Source: Pseudooceanicola nanhaiensis DSM 18065
GTDB taxonomy: Bacteria > Pseudomonadota > Alphaproteobacteria > Rhodobacterales > Rhodobacteraceae
Length of the DNA stretch: 64,000 bases
Reading direction: 5' to 3'
Assembly: GCF_000688295.1 (NCBI RefSeq)
Contig: NZ_JHZF01000013.1
Coordinates: forward strand, 930,001 to 994,000
The notes below the pieces were generated by a model, which did no database searches, was not told the origin of the DNA, and worked only from the letters and a program-made list of their open reading frames with translations. Position 1 is the stretch's first letter; every line of letters starts with the position of its first letter. The position numbers were made by a program, and so were the translations under genes. Positions 52,035-58,657 of the stretch are shown here, piece by piece.

Positions 52035-52898
52035 ATGAGCCGGACCGTATATGTGAACGGGGAGTATCTTCCCGAGGAGGAGGCGAAGGTCTCGATCTTC
52101 GACCGCGGCTTCCTGATGGCCGACGGGGTCTACGAGGTGACCTCGGTGCTGGACGGCAAGCTGGTGGATTTCGAAGGCCACGCGAAGCGGCTGGAGCGCT
52201 CGCTGGGCGAGCTCGAGATGAAGGCGCCCTGCACCACCGGGGAGCTTCTGGAGATCCACCGGGAGCTCGTCGCGAGGAACGGGATCGAGGAGGGGATGAT
52301 CTATCTCCAGATCACCCGCGGGTCGCCCGGCGACCGGGATTTCGTCTTCCCGGATCCGGAGACGACGGCGCCGACCATCGTGCTCTTCACCCAGAACAAG
52401 CCAGGTCTGGCGGACAACCCGGTGGCGAAGCAGGGCATCAGCGTGATCTCGATCGAGGACATCCGCTGGGGCCGGCGCGACATCAAGACGGTGCAGCTGC
52501 TCTACCCCTCGATGGGCAAGATGATGGCCAAGAAGGCCGGTGCGGATGACGCCTGGCTGGTCGAGGACGGGAAGGTCACCGAGGGCACCTCGAACAACGC
52601 CTATATCGTGAAGGGTGGCAAGATCATCACCCGCGCGCTGTCGAACGACATCCTGCACGGGATCACCCGGGCGGCGGTGCTGCGTTTCGCGCGGGAGGCG
52701 CAGATGGAGGTCGAAGAGCGATCCTTCTCCATCGAGGAGGCGCAGGGGGCGGACGAGGCCTTCTTCACCTCGGCTTCGGCCTTCGTCATGCCGGTGGTGA
52801 AGATCGACGGCGCCGAGGTCGGCACCGGCAAGCCGGGGCCGGTGGCGGCGCGGCTGCGGGAGATTTACCTCGACGAGAGCCGGAAGACGGCCATCTGA
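52035..52898 (+). CDS. D-amino-acid aminotransferase
   Basis: A 287-residue fold-type IV PLP aminotransferase of the DAAT/branched-chain group. FDRGFLMADGVYEVTSVLDGKL is the family N-terminal motif, the Schiff-base lysine is near residue 162 in YPSMGKMMAKKAGADDAWLV, and VTEGTSNNAYIVKGGK is the phosphate-binding loop. It moves the amino group of D-amino acids to 2-oxoglutarate to form D-glutamate, which DgcN and DgcA then recover. It begins 20 bases after dgcA with GGAGAGAC upstream. Confidence 0.9.
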   Translation: MSRTVYVNGEYLPEEEAKVSIFDRGFLMADGVYEVTSVLDGKLVDFEGHAKRLERSLGELEMKAPCTTGELLEIHRELVARNGIEEGMIYLQITRGSPGDRDFVFPDPETTAPTIVLFTQNKPGLADNPVAKQGISVISIEDIRWGRRDIKTVQLLYPSMGKMMAKKAGADDAWLVEDGKVTEGTSNNAYIVKGGKIITRALSNDILHGITRAAVLRFAREAQMEVEERSFSIEEAQGADEAFFTSASAFVMPVVKIDGAEVGTGKPGPVAARLREIYLDESRKTAI

Positions 52899-53204
52899 CA
52901 CGACTGGATTTGTGCGGTTGTGCACAGGTCCTGTTTTGCGGGCCGTGATGCGCATATGTGGGGTCCGGCCTCGGGGTCGGATGCTACATATTGCGTTTTC
53001 GGGTTGAGTTTTATCACCCGAATGTGAGCGGGGCATTTGCCGTGCGCGCGGCGTAAATCCTACAAGCGGCTGATTTTATTTGATGAATCGCAATTCCCGC
53101 GCCGCGGCGCGGCATGCGGCCCGATTGCGGAACCTGCGCATCCGCACAGGCATTGTCTTCCCGAACGCCGGCAGTGTCGGCAACACCGGAACAGGAGTTA
53201 CATC
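52899..53204. other. intergenic region before the first small exported protein
   Basis: About 306 bases after the transaminase. It holds an FNR-like box at 53078-53095 and an AT-rich stretch around 53000-53095 suited to a promoter. A weak hairpin-forming stretch lies at about 52960-52980. No gene recognised. Confidence 0.5.
53078..53095. promoter_or_regulatory. FNR/Crp-like box, copy 1 (ATTTGATGAATCGCAATT)
   Basis: Matches an element 146 bases upstream of another small exported gene (55337-55354) at 16 of 18 positions. The core TTGAT-N4-NNCAA resembles FnrL/Dnr sites (TTGAT-N4-ATCAA) with an imperfect right half. It lies 110 bases before the ATG at 53205. Confidence 0.5.
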
Positions 53205-53498
53205 ATGAAACGCATCATCACCACGTCCGCCCTTGCCCTCGCACTCGCCGGGCCGGCCCTCGCCGCGACGGAATACACCAACAACGGCGTCGTCCCGCCG
53301 CGTGAATACCAGCAGGACGTCGTCGGCCAGACGATCGAGCCCGATGCCCGCACAGTGGTGAAGACCGACCGTGTCTTCGACCCGAAGGCAGCGGCCGTGA
53401 TCGATCAGGAAAACGTCAACCAGTACATCTTCAATGACGACGGCCAGCGCGTCGAGGCTGGCGGCAACTACAAGATGGAAGATGCCCGCTACCGGTAA
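53205..53498 (+). CDS. small exported protein, family member A
   Basis: A 97-residue protein with a signal peptide (MKRIITTSALALALAGPALA), mature length about 77. The C-terminal half has the motif FDPKAAAVIDQENVNQYIFNDD and ends ARYR, shared with the proteins at 53635 and 55500. PPREYQQDVVGQ also matches. ATG 53205 has AGGAG eight bases upstream. It is followed by a perfect terminator. I do not recognise the family; it looks like a small periplasmic or surface protein with no cysteines. Confidence 0.82.
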   Translation: MKRIITTSALALALAGPALAATEYTNNGVVPPREYQQDVVGQTIEPDARTVVKTDRVFDPKAAAVIDQENVNQYIFNDDGQRVEAGGNYKMEDARYR

Positions 53499-53520
53499 TC
53501 CCGGATCCTGGCAGGCCTTG

Positions 53521-53552
53521 CGCCCTCTCCCCGGCCGGGGAGAGGGCGTTTT
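53521..53552 (+). terminator. strong intrinsic terminator
   Basis: A perfect 28-base palindrome (53521-53548, arms CGCCCTCTCCCCGG and CCGGGGAGAGGGCG) followed by TTTT. It ends the transcript of small exported protein A. Confidence 0.88.
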
Positions 53553-53634
53553 CATGTCCGGCAGGGGTGGGCAGGGATGAGGCCGGGCCCTAGATGGAGT
53601 GCAGGGCGCACAGCGCCGATGGAGGAGATCCCGG

Positions 53635-53907
53635 ATGCATCGCATGGCGATCCTTATGTGCCTTCTGGCCGCCCCCGCGGCCGCCGGAAGCGAGAATGCC
53701 GAAGCGCCGCAGGTGCCCGAGCGCGAGGCCGAGCTGGGTATCGTCGGCAAGGTGATCGGCGCGGACCGGCGGGAGCGGGTTCCCACGCTTCAGGTCTATG
53801 ACCCGTTCGAGGCGGCGCTGATCGGACAGCGATACGTGAACCAGTACGTGTTCGAGAACGACGCCGAGGCCGCGGCCCGCAAGGCCGATCCGCGCGACTA
53901 TCGGTAA
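53635..53907 (+). CDS. small exported protein, family member B
   Basis: A 90-residue protein with a short signal peptide (MHRMAILMCLLAAPAAA). Its C-terminal half YDPFEAALIGQRYVNQYVFEND ... DYR aligns with proteins A and C; REAELGIVG corresponds to REYQQDVVG and RDYELGYVT. ATG 53635 has GGAGGAG eight bases upstream; earlier starts lack this and would disrupt the signal peptide. It follows A after a terminator, so it has its own promoter or relies on read-through. An inverted repeat GCCGCCGGA/TCCGGCGGC (53933-53963) follows it. Confidence 0.75.
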   Translation: MHRMAILMCLLAAPAAAGSENAEAPQVPEREAELGIVGKVIGADRRERVPTLQVYDPFEAALIGQRYVNQYVFENDAEAAARKADPRDYR

Positions 53908-54062
53908 GCCTGCCGGCTGTGAGGTTGACGACGCCGCCGGATGACGCGCGGCGGTCCGGCGGCGCCTTGGGCGCGACGGTCCAGCGGGCGGGAGACCCGG
54001 ATCCGTCGCCCCTGCGCCCGGTCCGGGGCCGGTCAGGTCCGGCGCCCGGTGGGCTTTCCCCT

Positions 54063-54560
54063 TCAGGCTTCGGGCGCCTGCCGGACGAGGCAGGACGACG
54101 TGCCGAGGGCGAGGATCCGGCCCTGCGCGTCCACCGCGCGCCCCTCTGACGTGCCGACCTGCCGTCCGCGGGTCTGGATGCGGGCGGTCACCGTGACTTC
54201 GCCCGTCGCGGGCGTGATGGGCTTCACGAACTTCACGTCCGTATCCAGCGACACGTAGGTCTCGCCCGGTGCCAGCGTCGTATGCACGGCGCAGCCCAGG
54301 GCGCTGTCGAGCAGGGTCATCACCCAGCCCCCGTGCACGAGGCCCATCGGGTTCAGCATGTCGCCGGACGGGGTGCCGCGGAACTCGGCCCAGCCATCTC
54401 CGGCCTCTGTCAGGATGAAATCAAGCGCCCGGCAGATCGTCGGAGCCGGGAGCTCGCCGCGCAGCATCGCCTGCAGCTGCTCCAGTCCCGTGAGCGTTGC
54501 GATCTGGTCGGGACGGGCGAGGCCGTAGCTGACCGCGTCTGTGGACGGCGCGTCCTTCAT
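54063..54560 (-). CDS. PaaI-family (hotdog) thioesterase
   Basis: A 165-residue hotdog-fold acyl-CoA thioesterase. The motif NPMGLVHGGWVMTLLDSALGCAVHTTL carries the conserved HGG and the catalytic acid, followed by SLDTDVKFVKPITPATGEVTVTARI. It should hydrolyse aryl- or acyl-CoA thioesters. ATG 54560 is divergent from a marR-family gene; the 82-base gap contains two palindromes, so MarR control of this thioesterase is probable. Confidence 0.88.
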   Translation of the reverse strand: MKDAPSTDAVSYGLARPDQIATLTGLEQLQAMLRGELPAPTICRALDFILTEAGDGWAEFRGTPSGDMLNPMGLVHGGWVMTLLDSALGCAVHTTLAPGETYVSLDTDVKFVKPITPATGEVTVTARIQTRGRQVGTSEGRAVDAQGRILALGTSSCLVRQAPEA

Positions 54561-54574
54561 GGGATACCCTCAAA

Positions 54575-54611
54575 TTGCATGTCTATGCAAGTAATGTCCA
54601 TGCATATGCAT
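54575..54611. promoter_or_regulatory. two MarR-type palindromes between the thioesterase and marR genes
   Basis: TTGCAT-GTCT-ATGCAA (54575-54590) and ATGCATATGCAT (54600-54611) share the half-site ATGCA(A/T). They lie in the divergent gap just before both starts, as expected for a MarR-family regulator controlling itself and its neighbour. Confidence 0.65.
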
Positions 54612-54642
54612 CGAGTCAAGGGCAAAACGGGAGGAGGCCGTC

Positions 54643-55104
54643 ATGGCCGAGGGATTGAAGGACGACATCGCGGTCACGCCCGCCTTCGAGGAGCTGATGT
54701 CGGGCGCGTGCTATTGTCTCGCGCTGCGACGGGCGTCCCGGCGGATGATCCGGCTCTACGACAAGGTGCTGGAGGAACACGGGCTGACGATTGCGCAGTT
54801 CTCTCTCCTGCCGTGGATCCATGCGATGAAGCGGCCGACGGTGCAGCGGCTCGCCGAGAAGGCGCAGATGGACCAGTCGACGCTGTCGCGCGGGCTCGCG
54901 CTCTTGGAGCGGGACGGGTTCGTCACCTCCGACGTCGATCCGGAGGACAGGCGCAAGCGGATCCTGCGACTCACGGACGAGGGCCGGCGCCGCATGGTGG
55001 CGGCCGCCGAGGCCTGGAAACAGGCGCAGGACGAGGTCGCGACGGCGATGGAGGGCGTCTCGATGGCCGATCTCATGCGTGACGTGGGACGTCTGGGAGA
55101 GTGA
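54643..55104 (+). CDS. MarR family transcriptional regulator
   Basis: A 153-residue winged-helix dimeric regulator. FSLLPWIHAMKRPTVQRLAEKAQMDQSTLSRGLALLERDGFV is the recognition region and DPEDRRKRILRLTDEGRRRM the wing. Two cysteine-like positions lie in GACYCLALRR near residue 23. It is divergent from the thioesterase gene with two palindromes between them. Ligand unknown; an aromatic or acyl-CoA compound would fit the neighbour. Confidence 0.88.
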   Translation: MAEGLKDDIAVTPAFEELMSGACYCLALRRASRRMIRLYDKVLEEHGLTIAQFSLLPWIHAMKRPTVQRLAEKAQMDQSTLSRGLALLERDGFVTSDVDPEDRRKRILRLTDEGRRRMVAAAEAWKQAQDEVATAMEGVSMADLMRDVGRLGE

Positions 55105-55207
55105 CACCCGCGATTGCCGCAACGGAGCCCTGCAGCGGCTGCAATCCTGCTATCCGGATTCCGTAAACAGACGACCTGTGCGCAGATGCGCAGAAGCCTT
55201 GAAAAAA

Positions 55208-55231
55208 TAACTGAACTGACCTGTTTAGTTA
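55208..55231. promoter_or_regulatory. imperfect palindrome TAACTGAAC-N6-GTTTAGTTA
   Basis: Nine-base arms match at eight positions across a six-base spacer. This is the sort of site bound by dimeric repressors. Its regulator and target are unknown; it lies about 270 bases before the small exported gene. Confidence 0.4.
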
Positions 55232-55271
55232 CAAAAACGACGCTTTACGAGTCGAAAGCGACGATTTTGGC

Positions 55272-55302
55272 GGGCGATGTCACGGCGGCGTGATTTTCGC
55301 CC
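55272..55302. repeat. nested hairpin GGGCGA/TCGCCC with inner TCACG/CGTGA
   Basis: Outer stem GGGCGA (55272-55277) with TCGCCC (55297-55302) and inner stem TCACG-GCGG-CGTGA. It may terminate the marR transcript (followed by AAAAC, not T) or be a regulatory structure. Confidence 0.35.
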
Positions 55303-55336
55303 AAAACTTCGTCAAAGTGCGAAAAACACGCCAAGC

Positions 55337-55354
55337 ATTTGATAAATAGCAATT
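55337..55354. promoter_or_regulatory. FNR/Crp-like box, copy 2 (ATTTGATAAATAGCAATT)
   Basis: 16 of 18 positions match the element at 53078-53095, which also precedes a member of the same small exported family. Core TTGAT-N4-NGCAA. It is 146 bases before the ATG at 55500. Confidence 0.5.
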
Positions 55355-55499
55355 ATTCTGTCAAGTTTCACGCGAGTAACCTTGTCATACTGCTGTTACC
55401 TTGCTGTGCATGCCCGATCTTGAAGCTTCCGACAAAAAGGCACAGATCACCGTCATCGGAGGCGATACACCGCCCCCGCACAGCAAAAGGAAGACAGAA

Positions 55500-55787
55500 A
55501 TGAAACTCGCAACCTTCGCGACCAGCGCTCTCGCAACCGTCCTCGTCGCGGGCTCCGCATTCGCCTACAGCCCCTCCGACGAACGCGCCAACGTCCCGAC
55601 CCGTGACTACGAACTGGGCTACGTGACCGCACAGCCGACCGATGGTCAGAAGACCACCGTCAAGACCTCGGACGTGTACGATTCCCGCGATGCCGCGCTG
55701 ATCGGCGAGGAAACCGTGAACGAATACGTGTTCACCTCGGACAACCGCGACAACGACGACACCGCCTTCGGCAACCGCTACCGCTGA
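55500..55787 (+). CDS. small exported protein, family member C
   Basis: A 95-residue protein with a signal peptide (MKLATFATSALATVLVAGSAFA). It carries the shared block VYDSRDAALIGEETVNEYVFTSD and ends NRYR; PTRDYELGYVT and TTVKTSDVYD match member A. The start is ATG 55500 because the signal peptide begins there, with AAGGAAGA just upstream; longer frames have no export signal. It is coupled to a fourth small exported gene four bases downstream. Unknown function. Confidence 0.82.
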   Translation: MKLATFATSALATVLVAGSAFAYSPSDERANVPTRDYELGYVTAQPTDGQKTTVKTSDVYDSRDAALIGEETVNEYVFTSDNRDNDDTAFGNRYR

Positions 55788-55791
55788 TCGG

Positions 55792-56049
55792 ATGCCGTGG
55801 CTTCGTGACCTGACCGGTACCCTTCCCCGGGTGCCCCTGGTGCTGGCGGTGGGGCTCAGCCTCTCCGCCGGCGCTGCCGGAGCCTATATCGGCCCGGACG
55901 AGGTCTCGCCGCCCTATGGCTGGGGCCTGAGCGAGCTGAGCCAGCCGCGCAATCCCATGCCGTCACCCATCGACGACGGGCACAGCGTGAACCCGGACAC
56001 GGCAGATGCCGCGACCGGCACGACCCCCGCTTCCGGGACGCAGGACTGA
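55792..56049 (+). CDS. small exported protein of unknown function
   Basis: An 85-residue protein beginning MPWLRDLTGTLPRVPLVLAVGLSLSAGAAGAYIGPDEV, a signal peptide or single N-terminal helix, followed by a Pro/Ser/Asp-rich, probably disordered tail. It starts four bases after the stop of member C, so translation is coupled, but it does not carry the shared VN(Q/E)Y(V/I)F motif. The Shine-Dalgarno sequence is poor. No family recognised. Convergent with a GNAT gene. Confidence 0.65.
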   Translation: MPWLRDLTGTLPRVPLVLAVGLSLSAGAAGAYIGPDEVSPPYGWGLSELSQPRNPMPSPIDDGHSVNPDTADAATGTTPASGTQD

Positions 56050-56068
56050 CACCTGCGCCCCGGAGCCG

Positions 56069-56578
56069 TCAGCCCGCCTGACGCCTCATCTGCACCGCCG
56101 GGAACCAGACCCCGGGCGCGATGCGGATATCGATCCTCCCCCCGATCTCGAACCCGAGCGAGCTGTAGAAGGGCTGCGCCGTGAGCGTGCTCTGACAATG
56201 CAGGCGCCGGATTCCGGCCGCCTCGGCAGAGGCGAGCACCTCGGCCATCAGGCGGCGTCCCAGCCCCCTCCGGACGCAGTCCGGATCGGTGGCGACGTGG
56301 CGCACGTGGCCCTCGCTCCGCCGCCCGACGGACCCATGGGGCGAGGTGTCGGTCCAGCCGCCCGCGGCCAGCGGACGCCCGTCCTGATCGATCGCGACGA
56401 AATAGGTCCCGCAGCGCATCAGCCGCGGGTTGGCCCGTGCCAGGTGGGGCAGGGCGTCGCGCAGCACGTCGGGCTCGTAATCGGCGGCGAGGAGGGCGCG
56501 GTAGGACCGTGCGAGCATGGTGGAGACCCTCTCGAGGTCTCCGGGCACGGCGGGTCTTATCGTTATCGTCTGGCACAT
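56069..56578 (-). CDS. GNAT family N-acetyltransferase
   Basis: A 169-residue GNAT unrelated to the eight-gene array in detail. Blocks: ITIRPAVPGDLERVSTMLARSYRALLAADYEPD, GRPLAAGGWTD, then the acetyl-CoA region RHVATDPDCVRRGLGRRLMAEVLASAEAAGI (with Arg-x-x-Gly-x-Gly) and QPFYSSLGFEIGGRIDI. ATG 56578 has AGGAG eight bases upstream, so the longer frame is not used. It probably acts on a small metabolite. Isolated between the small exported protein and rpmG. Confidence 0.85.
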   Translation of the reverse strand: MCQTITIRPAVPGDLERVSTMLARSYRALLAADYEPDVLRDALPHLARANPRLMRCGTYFVAIDQDGRPLAAGGWTDTSPHGSVGRRSEGHVRHVATDPDCVRRGLGRRLMAEVLASAEAAGIRRLHCQSTLTAQPFYSSLGFEIGGRIDIRIAPGVWFPAVQMRRQAG

Positions 56579-56630
56579 CGGGATGGCTCCTGGGTCCCGT
56601 GGGGGAGGGGAGCGCAACCCTGAAACGACA

Positions 56631-56657
56631 AGAGCCGCGCTCTGGCGGCGCGGCTCT
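56631..56657 (-). terminator. intrinsic terminator after rpmG
   Basis: Ten-base stem AGAGCCGCGC ... GCGCGGCTCT with a seven-base loop, followed on the minus strand by TTGTCGTTTC. It lies about 27 bases after the rpmG stop. Confidence 0.7.
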
Positions 56658-56683
56658 GCATCTTCTTCGAGTTGGGGGCGATC

Positions 56684-56851
56684 TTACTTGATCTTGCCTT
56701 CCTTGTACTCGACGTGCTTCCGCGCGACGGGATCGTACTTACGTACGGTCATCTTCTCGGTCATCGTGCGTGCGTTCTTCTTGGTCACGTAGAAGTGGCC
56801 CGTGCCCGCGCTCGAGTTCAGGCGGATCTTGATGGTGGTCGGCTTCGCCAT
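56684..56851 (-). CDS. rpmG: 50S ribosomal protein L33
   Basis: A 55-residue L33: [19 protein letters not shown], then [28 protein letters not shown] and EYKEGKIK. The family signature FYVTKKNxR is exact. The CxxC zinc motif is absent, as is usual in the zinc-independent form. ATG 56851 has AGGAG about six bases upstream. It stands alone with a terminator downstream; the upstream neighbour is a LuxR-type gene on the same strand. Confidence 0.95.
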   Translation of the reverse strand: MAKPTTIKIRLNSSAGTGHFYVTKKNARTMTEKMTVRKYDPVARKHVEYKEGKIK

Positions 56852-56970
56852 TTTCGTGTCTCCTGCGGCGGAACGGGTCGTGGTTCCGCGAAATCTCTTG
56901 AACTGCGCCTTTTACCCAAGCCCGGGGATGAGTCAACCGCTATCCGCCGAAAAAGCGCGTGCGGCCGGAC

Positions 56971-57618
56971 TCAGCCGAAGGGCAGCCCCTTGGCGACCCC
57001 CGTCAGGCTGGTCGAGGTCAGGTGTCCGCGCTCGATCGCGATGCGGATCGCCTCGGCATTGGTGGCGGCGCCGAGCACCTTGCGGGCGCCCTTCAGCCGG
57101 TTGACCACCGCGGTGCGGGAGAGGTCCAGCTCTGCGCAGATCTGCTCGTAGGTGAGGCCTGCCTCGAGCAGCTGCAGCACCTCCTGCTGGTGGCTCTTGA
57201 GGCCGGGCAGCCGCTCCACCCGGGCGTGGATGCGGGTCACCACGTCGAGGATCGCGGCGATCTCGGCATCGGTGAATTCCCGGTCCCGCCGGGCGCAACT
57301 GCCCAGGCTGCGCGATTCGATCGGGCCGGTGCTGCAGGTGACGCCGAAGCGGTATCCATATCCGGCCGCCTCGCAAAGGACGCCAAGCGGATCGGGAATG
57401 TCGATCTCGGACCAGCGGGTCGCGCCGGTGTGGAGCAGCGACCAGATCATCGTCGGATCGGCAAGGATGAACTTGCGTTTGGAGTAATGGAGCGACCAGA
57501 CGTCCTCATAGGTCGAGCGGACCAGAACGGGCCTGGAATAACGCAAATGGAAGCCGAAATTGTATCCGCCGCCGCAAAGCGAATGCAATTCCCTGAAGAG
57601 GTCATCGGTTTCGTGCAT
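56971..57618 (-). CDS. LuxR-type autoinducer-binding regulator (orphan)
   Basis: A 215-residue protein with an N-terminal autoinducer-binding domain (HYSKRKFILADPTMIWSLLHTGATRWSEI, keeping the Asp-Pro and Trp of the acyl-HSL pocket) and a C-terminal LuxR-like helix-turn-helix (LTYEQICAELDLSRTAVVNRLKGARKVLGAATNAEAIRIA). No luxI-type synthase is in the window, so it is likely an orphan receptor. ATG 57618; a seven-base-arm inverted repeat lies 44 bases upstream. rpmG follows on the same strand. Confidence 0.87.
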   Translation of the reverse strand: MHETDDLFRELHSLCGGGYNFGFHLRYSRPVLVRSTYEDVWSLHYSKRKFILADPTMIWSLLHTGATRWSEIDIPDPLGVLCEAAGYGYRFGVTCSTGPIESRSLGSCARRDREFTDAEIAAILDVVTRIHARVERLPGLKSHQQEVLQLLEAGLTYEQICAELDLSRTAVVNRLKGARKVLGAATNAEAIRIAIERGHLTSTSLTGVAKGLPFG

Positions 57619-57948
57619 GACGTTTCGCCGTTCCTGCGATCATGCAATGGCAGCAGAAAATATCGTTAACCACAACCCGTGACGTAACGATCCGATTCCC
57701 GGCAACCCTGGGACGACTCATCCCTCGGCAATTGCAAAGGGCGAAGGTGGTGCCGTTTTTTGCAGCGCCCTAGCACTATGGGTCTAAGTCTGGGCAGACA
57801 TCGTGTCCAATGCGGCACGCTAAACGTGTGTTGGGTCGGCGCCTGCACGCAAGAGAACTTCGTTCCGCGGCGATGCACTATTCTATTTCAGGCGATGCGG
57901 GGTCGCGCTGAAATTGAGGCCATGTCTGAATTCTGAAGGAGTTTCGCG
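57619..57948. other. intergenic region upstream of the luxR gene
   Basis: About 330 bases between the divergent luxR and a small membrane-protein gene. It holds the ATCGTTA/TAACGAT inverted repeat (57662-57691). No further gene was recognised; several frames cross it at random. Confidence 0.5.
57662..57691. promoter_or_regulatory. ATCGTTA-N16-TAACGAT inverted repeat upstream of luxR
   Basis: Seven-base perfect arms with a 16-base spacer, 44 bases before the luxR ATG. Longer than a classical 20-base lux box, but a symmetric site in this place suggests control of the luxR gene. Confidence 0.5.
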
Positions 57949-58203
57949 TTGAAGGCGAATGACGACCCGCACGACCGGCATCTGATCAGGGCAAGGAACG
58001 GCAAGAGCCTGGGGCTGGCATTCTTACTGACGCTCGTCTTCGGCCCGGTCGGTCTGTTCTATTCTTCCATCGTCGGCGGCATTTTCATGGTGACGATCGC
58101 CATCATCATCGCGCTGGTCACCATGAGCTGGGGAGTCCTGCTGACCTGGCCGCTCAGTATCGTCTGGGGCGTCGTGGCGACCATCGCCCACGAACGGACC
58201 TGA
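57949..58203 (+). CDS. small two-helix membrane protein
   Basis: An 84-residue protein with a hydrophilic N-terminus (MKANDDPHDRHLIRARNGKS) and two or three hydrophobic segments (LGLAFLLTLVFGPVGLFYSS, GGIFMVTIAIIIALVTMSWGVLLTW). LLTLVFGPVGLFYSS resembles the small TM2-like or YqaE-like families, but I cannot assign one. TTG start with AAGGAG seven bases upstream. Convergent with dtd, seven bases between stops. Confidence 0.72.
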   Translation: MKANDDPHDRHLIRARNGKSLGLAFLLTLVFGPVGLFYSSIVGGIFMVTIAIIIALVTMSWGVLLTWPLSIVWGVVATIAHERT

Positions 58204-58210
58204 CCCGGCC

Positions 58211-58654
58211 TCAGCCGTCGGTGTCGATCCAGATCGTCACCGGGCCGTCGTTGATCAGCGATACCTTCATGTCCGCGCCGAAGCGCCCCGTCTCGACCGC
58301 GGGGCCGAGCGCCGCGAGGCTGGCGGCGAAGGCGGTGTAGAGCCGTTCGGCCTCGGCCGGGGCGGCGGCGCCGGAGAAGCCGGGGCGATTGCCGCGGCTG
58401 GTATCGGCGGCGAGGGTGAACTGGCTGACGACAAGCGCGCTGCCGCCGGTATCGACGAGCGCGCGGTTCATCTTGCCTGCCTCGTCCTCGAAGATCCGCA
58501 TCTTCGAGATCTTCGCGGCCAGTTTCTCTCCGGTCGCCGTGTCATCGCCGGGCATGGCGCAGACCAGGATCAGAAGGCCCGGGCCGCACTGGCCGATCAC
58601 CTCTCCGTCCACCCGCACCGCGGCCTCGGACACACGCTGGATCAGGGCCCGCAT
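58211..58654 (-). CDS. dtd: D-aminoacyl-tRNA deacylase
   Basis: A 147-residue DTD that removes D-amino acids mis-attached to tRNA. The two signature motifs are intact: [15 protein letters not shown] and the C-terminal [11 protein letters not shown] (Gly-cisPro). It follows a nitroreductase gene three bases upstream on the same strand, so it ends the run from telA. The function fits the D-amino-acid module further left, although the link is only thematic. Confidence 0.95.
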   Translation of the reverse strand: MRALIQRVSEAAVRVDGEVIGQCGPGLLILVCAMPGDDTATGEKLAAKISKMRIFEDEAGKMNRALVDTGGSALVVSQFTLAADTSRGNRPGFSGAAAPAEAERLYTAFAASLAALGPAVETGRFGADMKVSLINDGPVTIWIDTDG

Positions 58655-58657
58655 CCG

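Larger units (their letters stand above)
55105..55499. other. AT-richer regulatory region before the third small exported protein
   Basis: About 395 bases, clearly less GC-rich than the surroundings from 55190 to 55410. It holds an imperfect palindrome (55208-55231), a nested hairpin (55272-55302) and an FNR-like box (55337-55354). No gene recognised; the stretch looks like a promoter region or a transferred segment. Confidence 0.55.
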
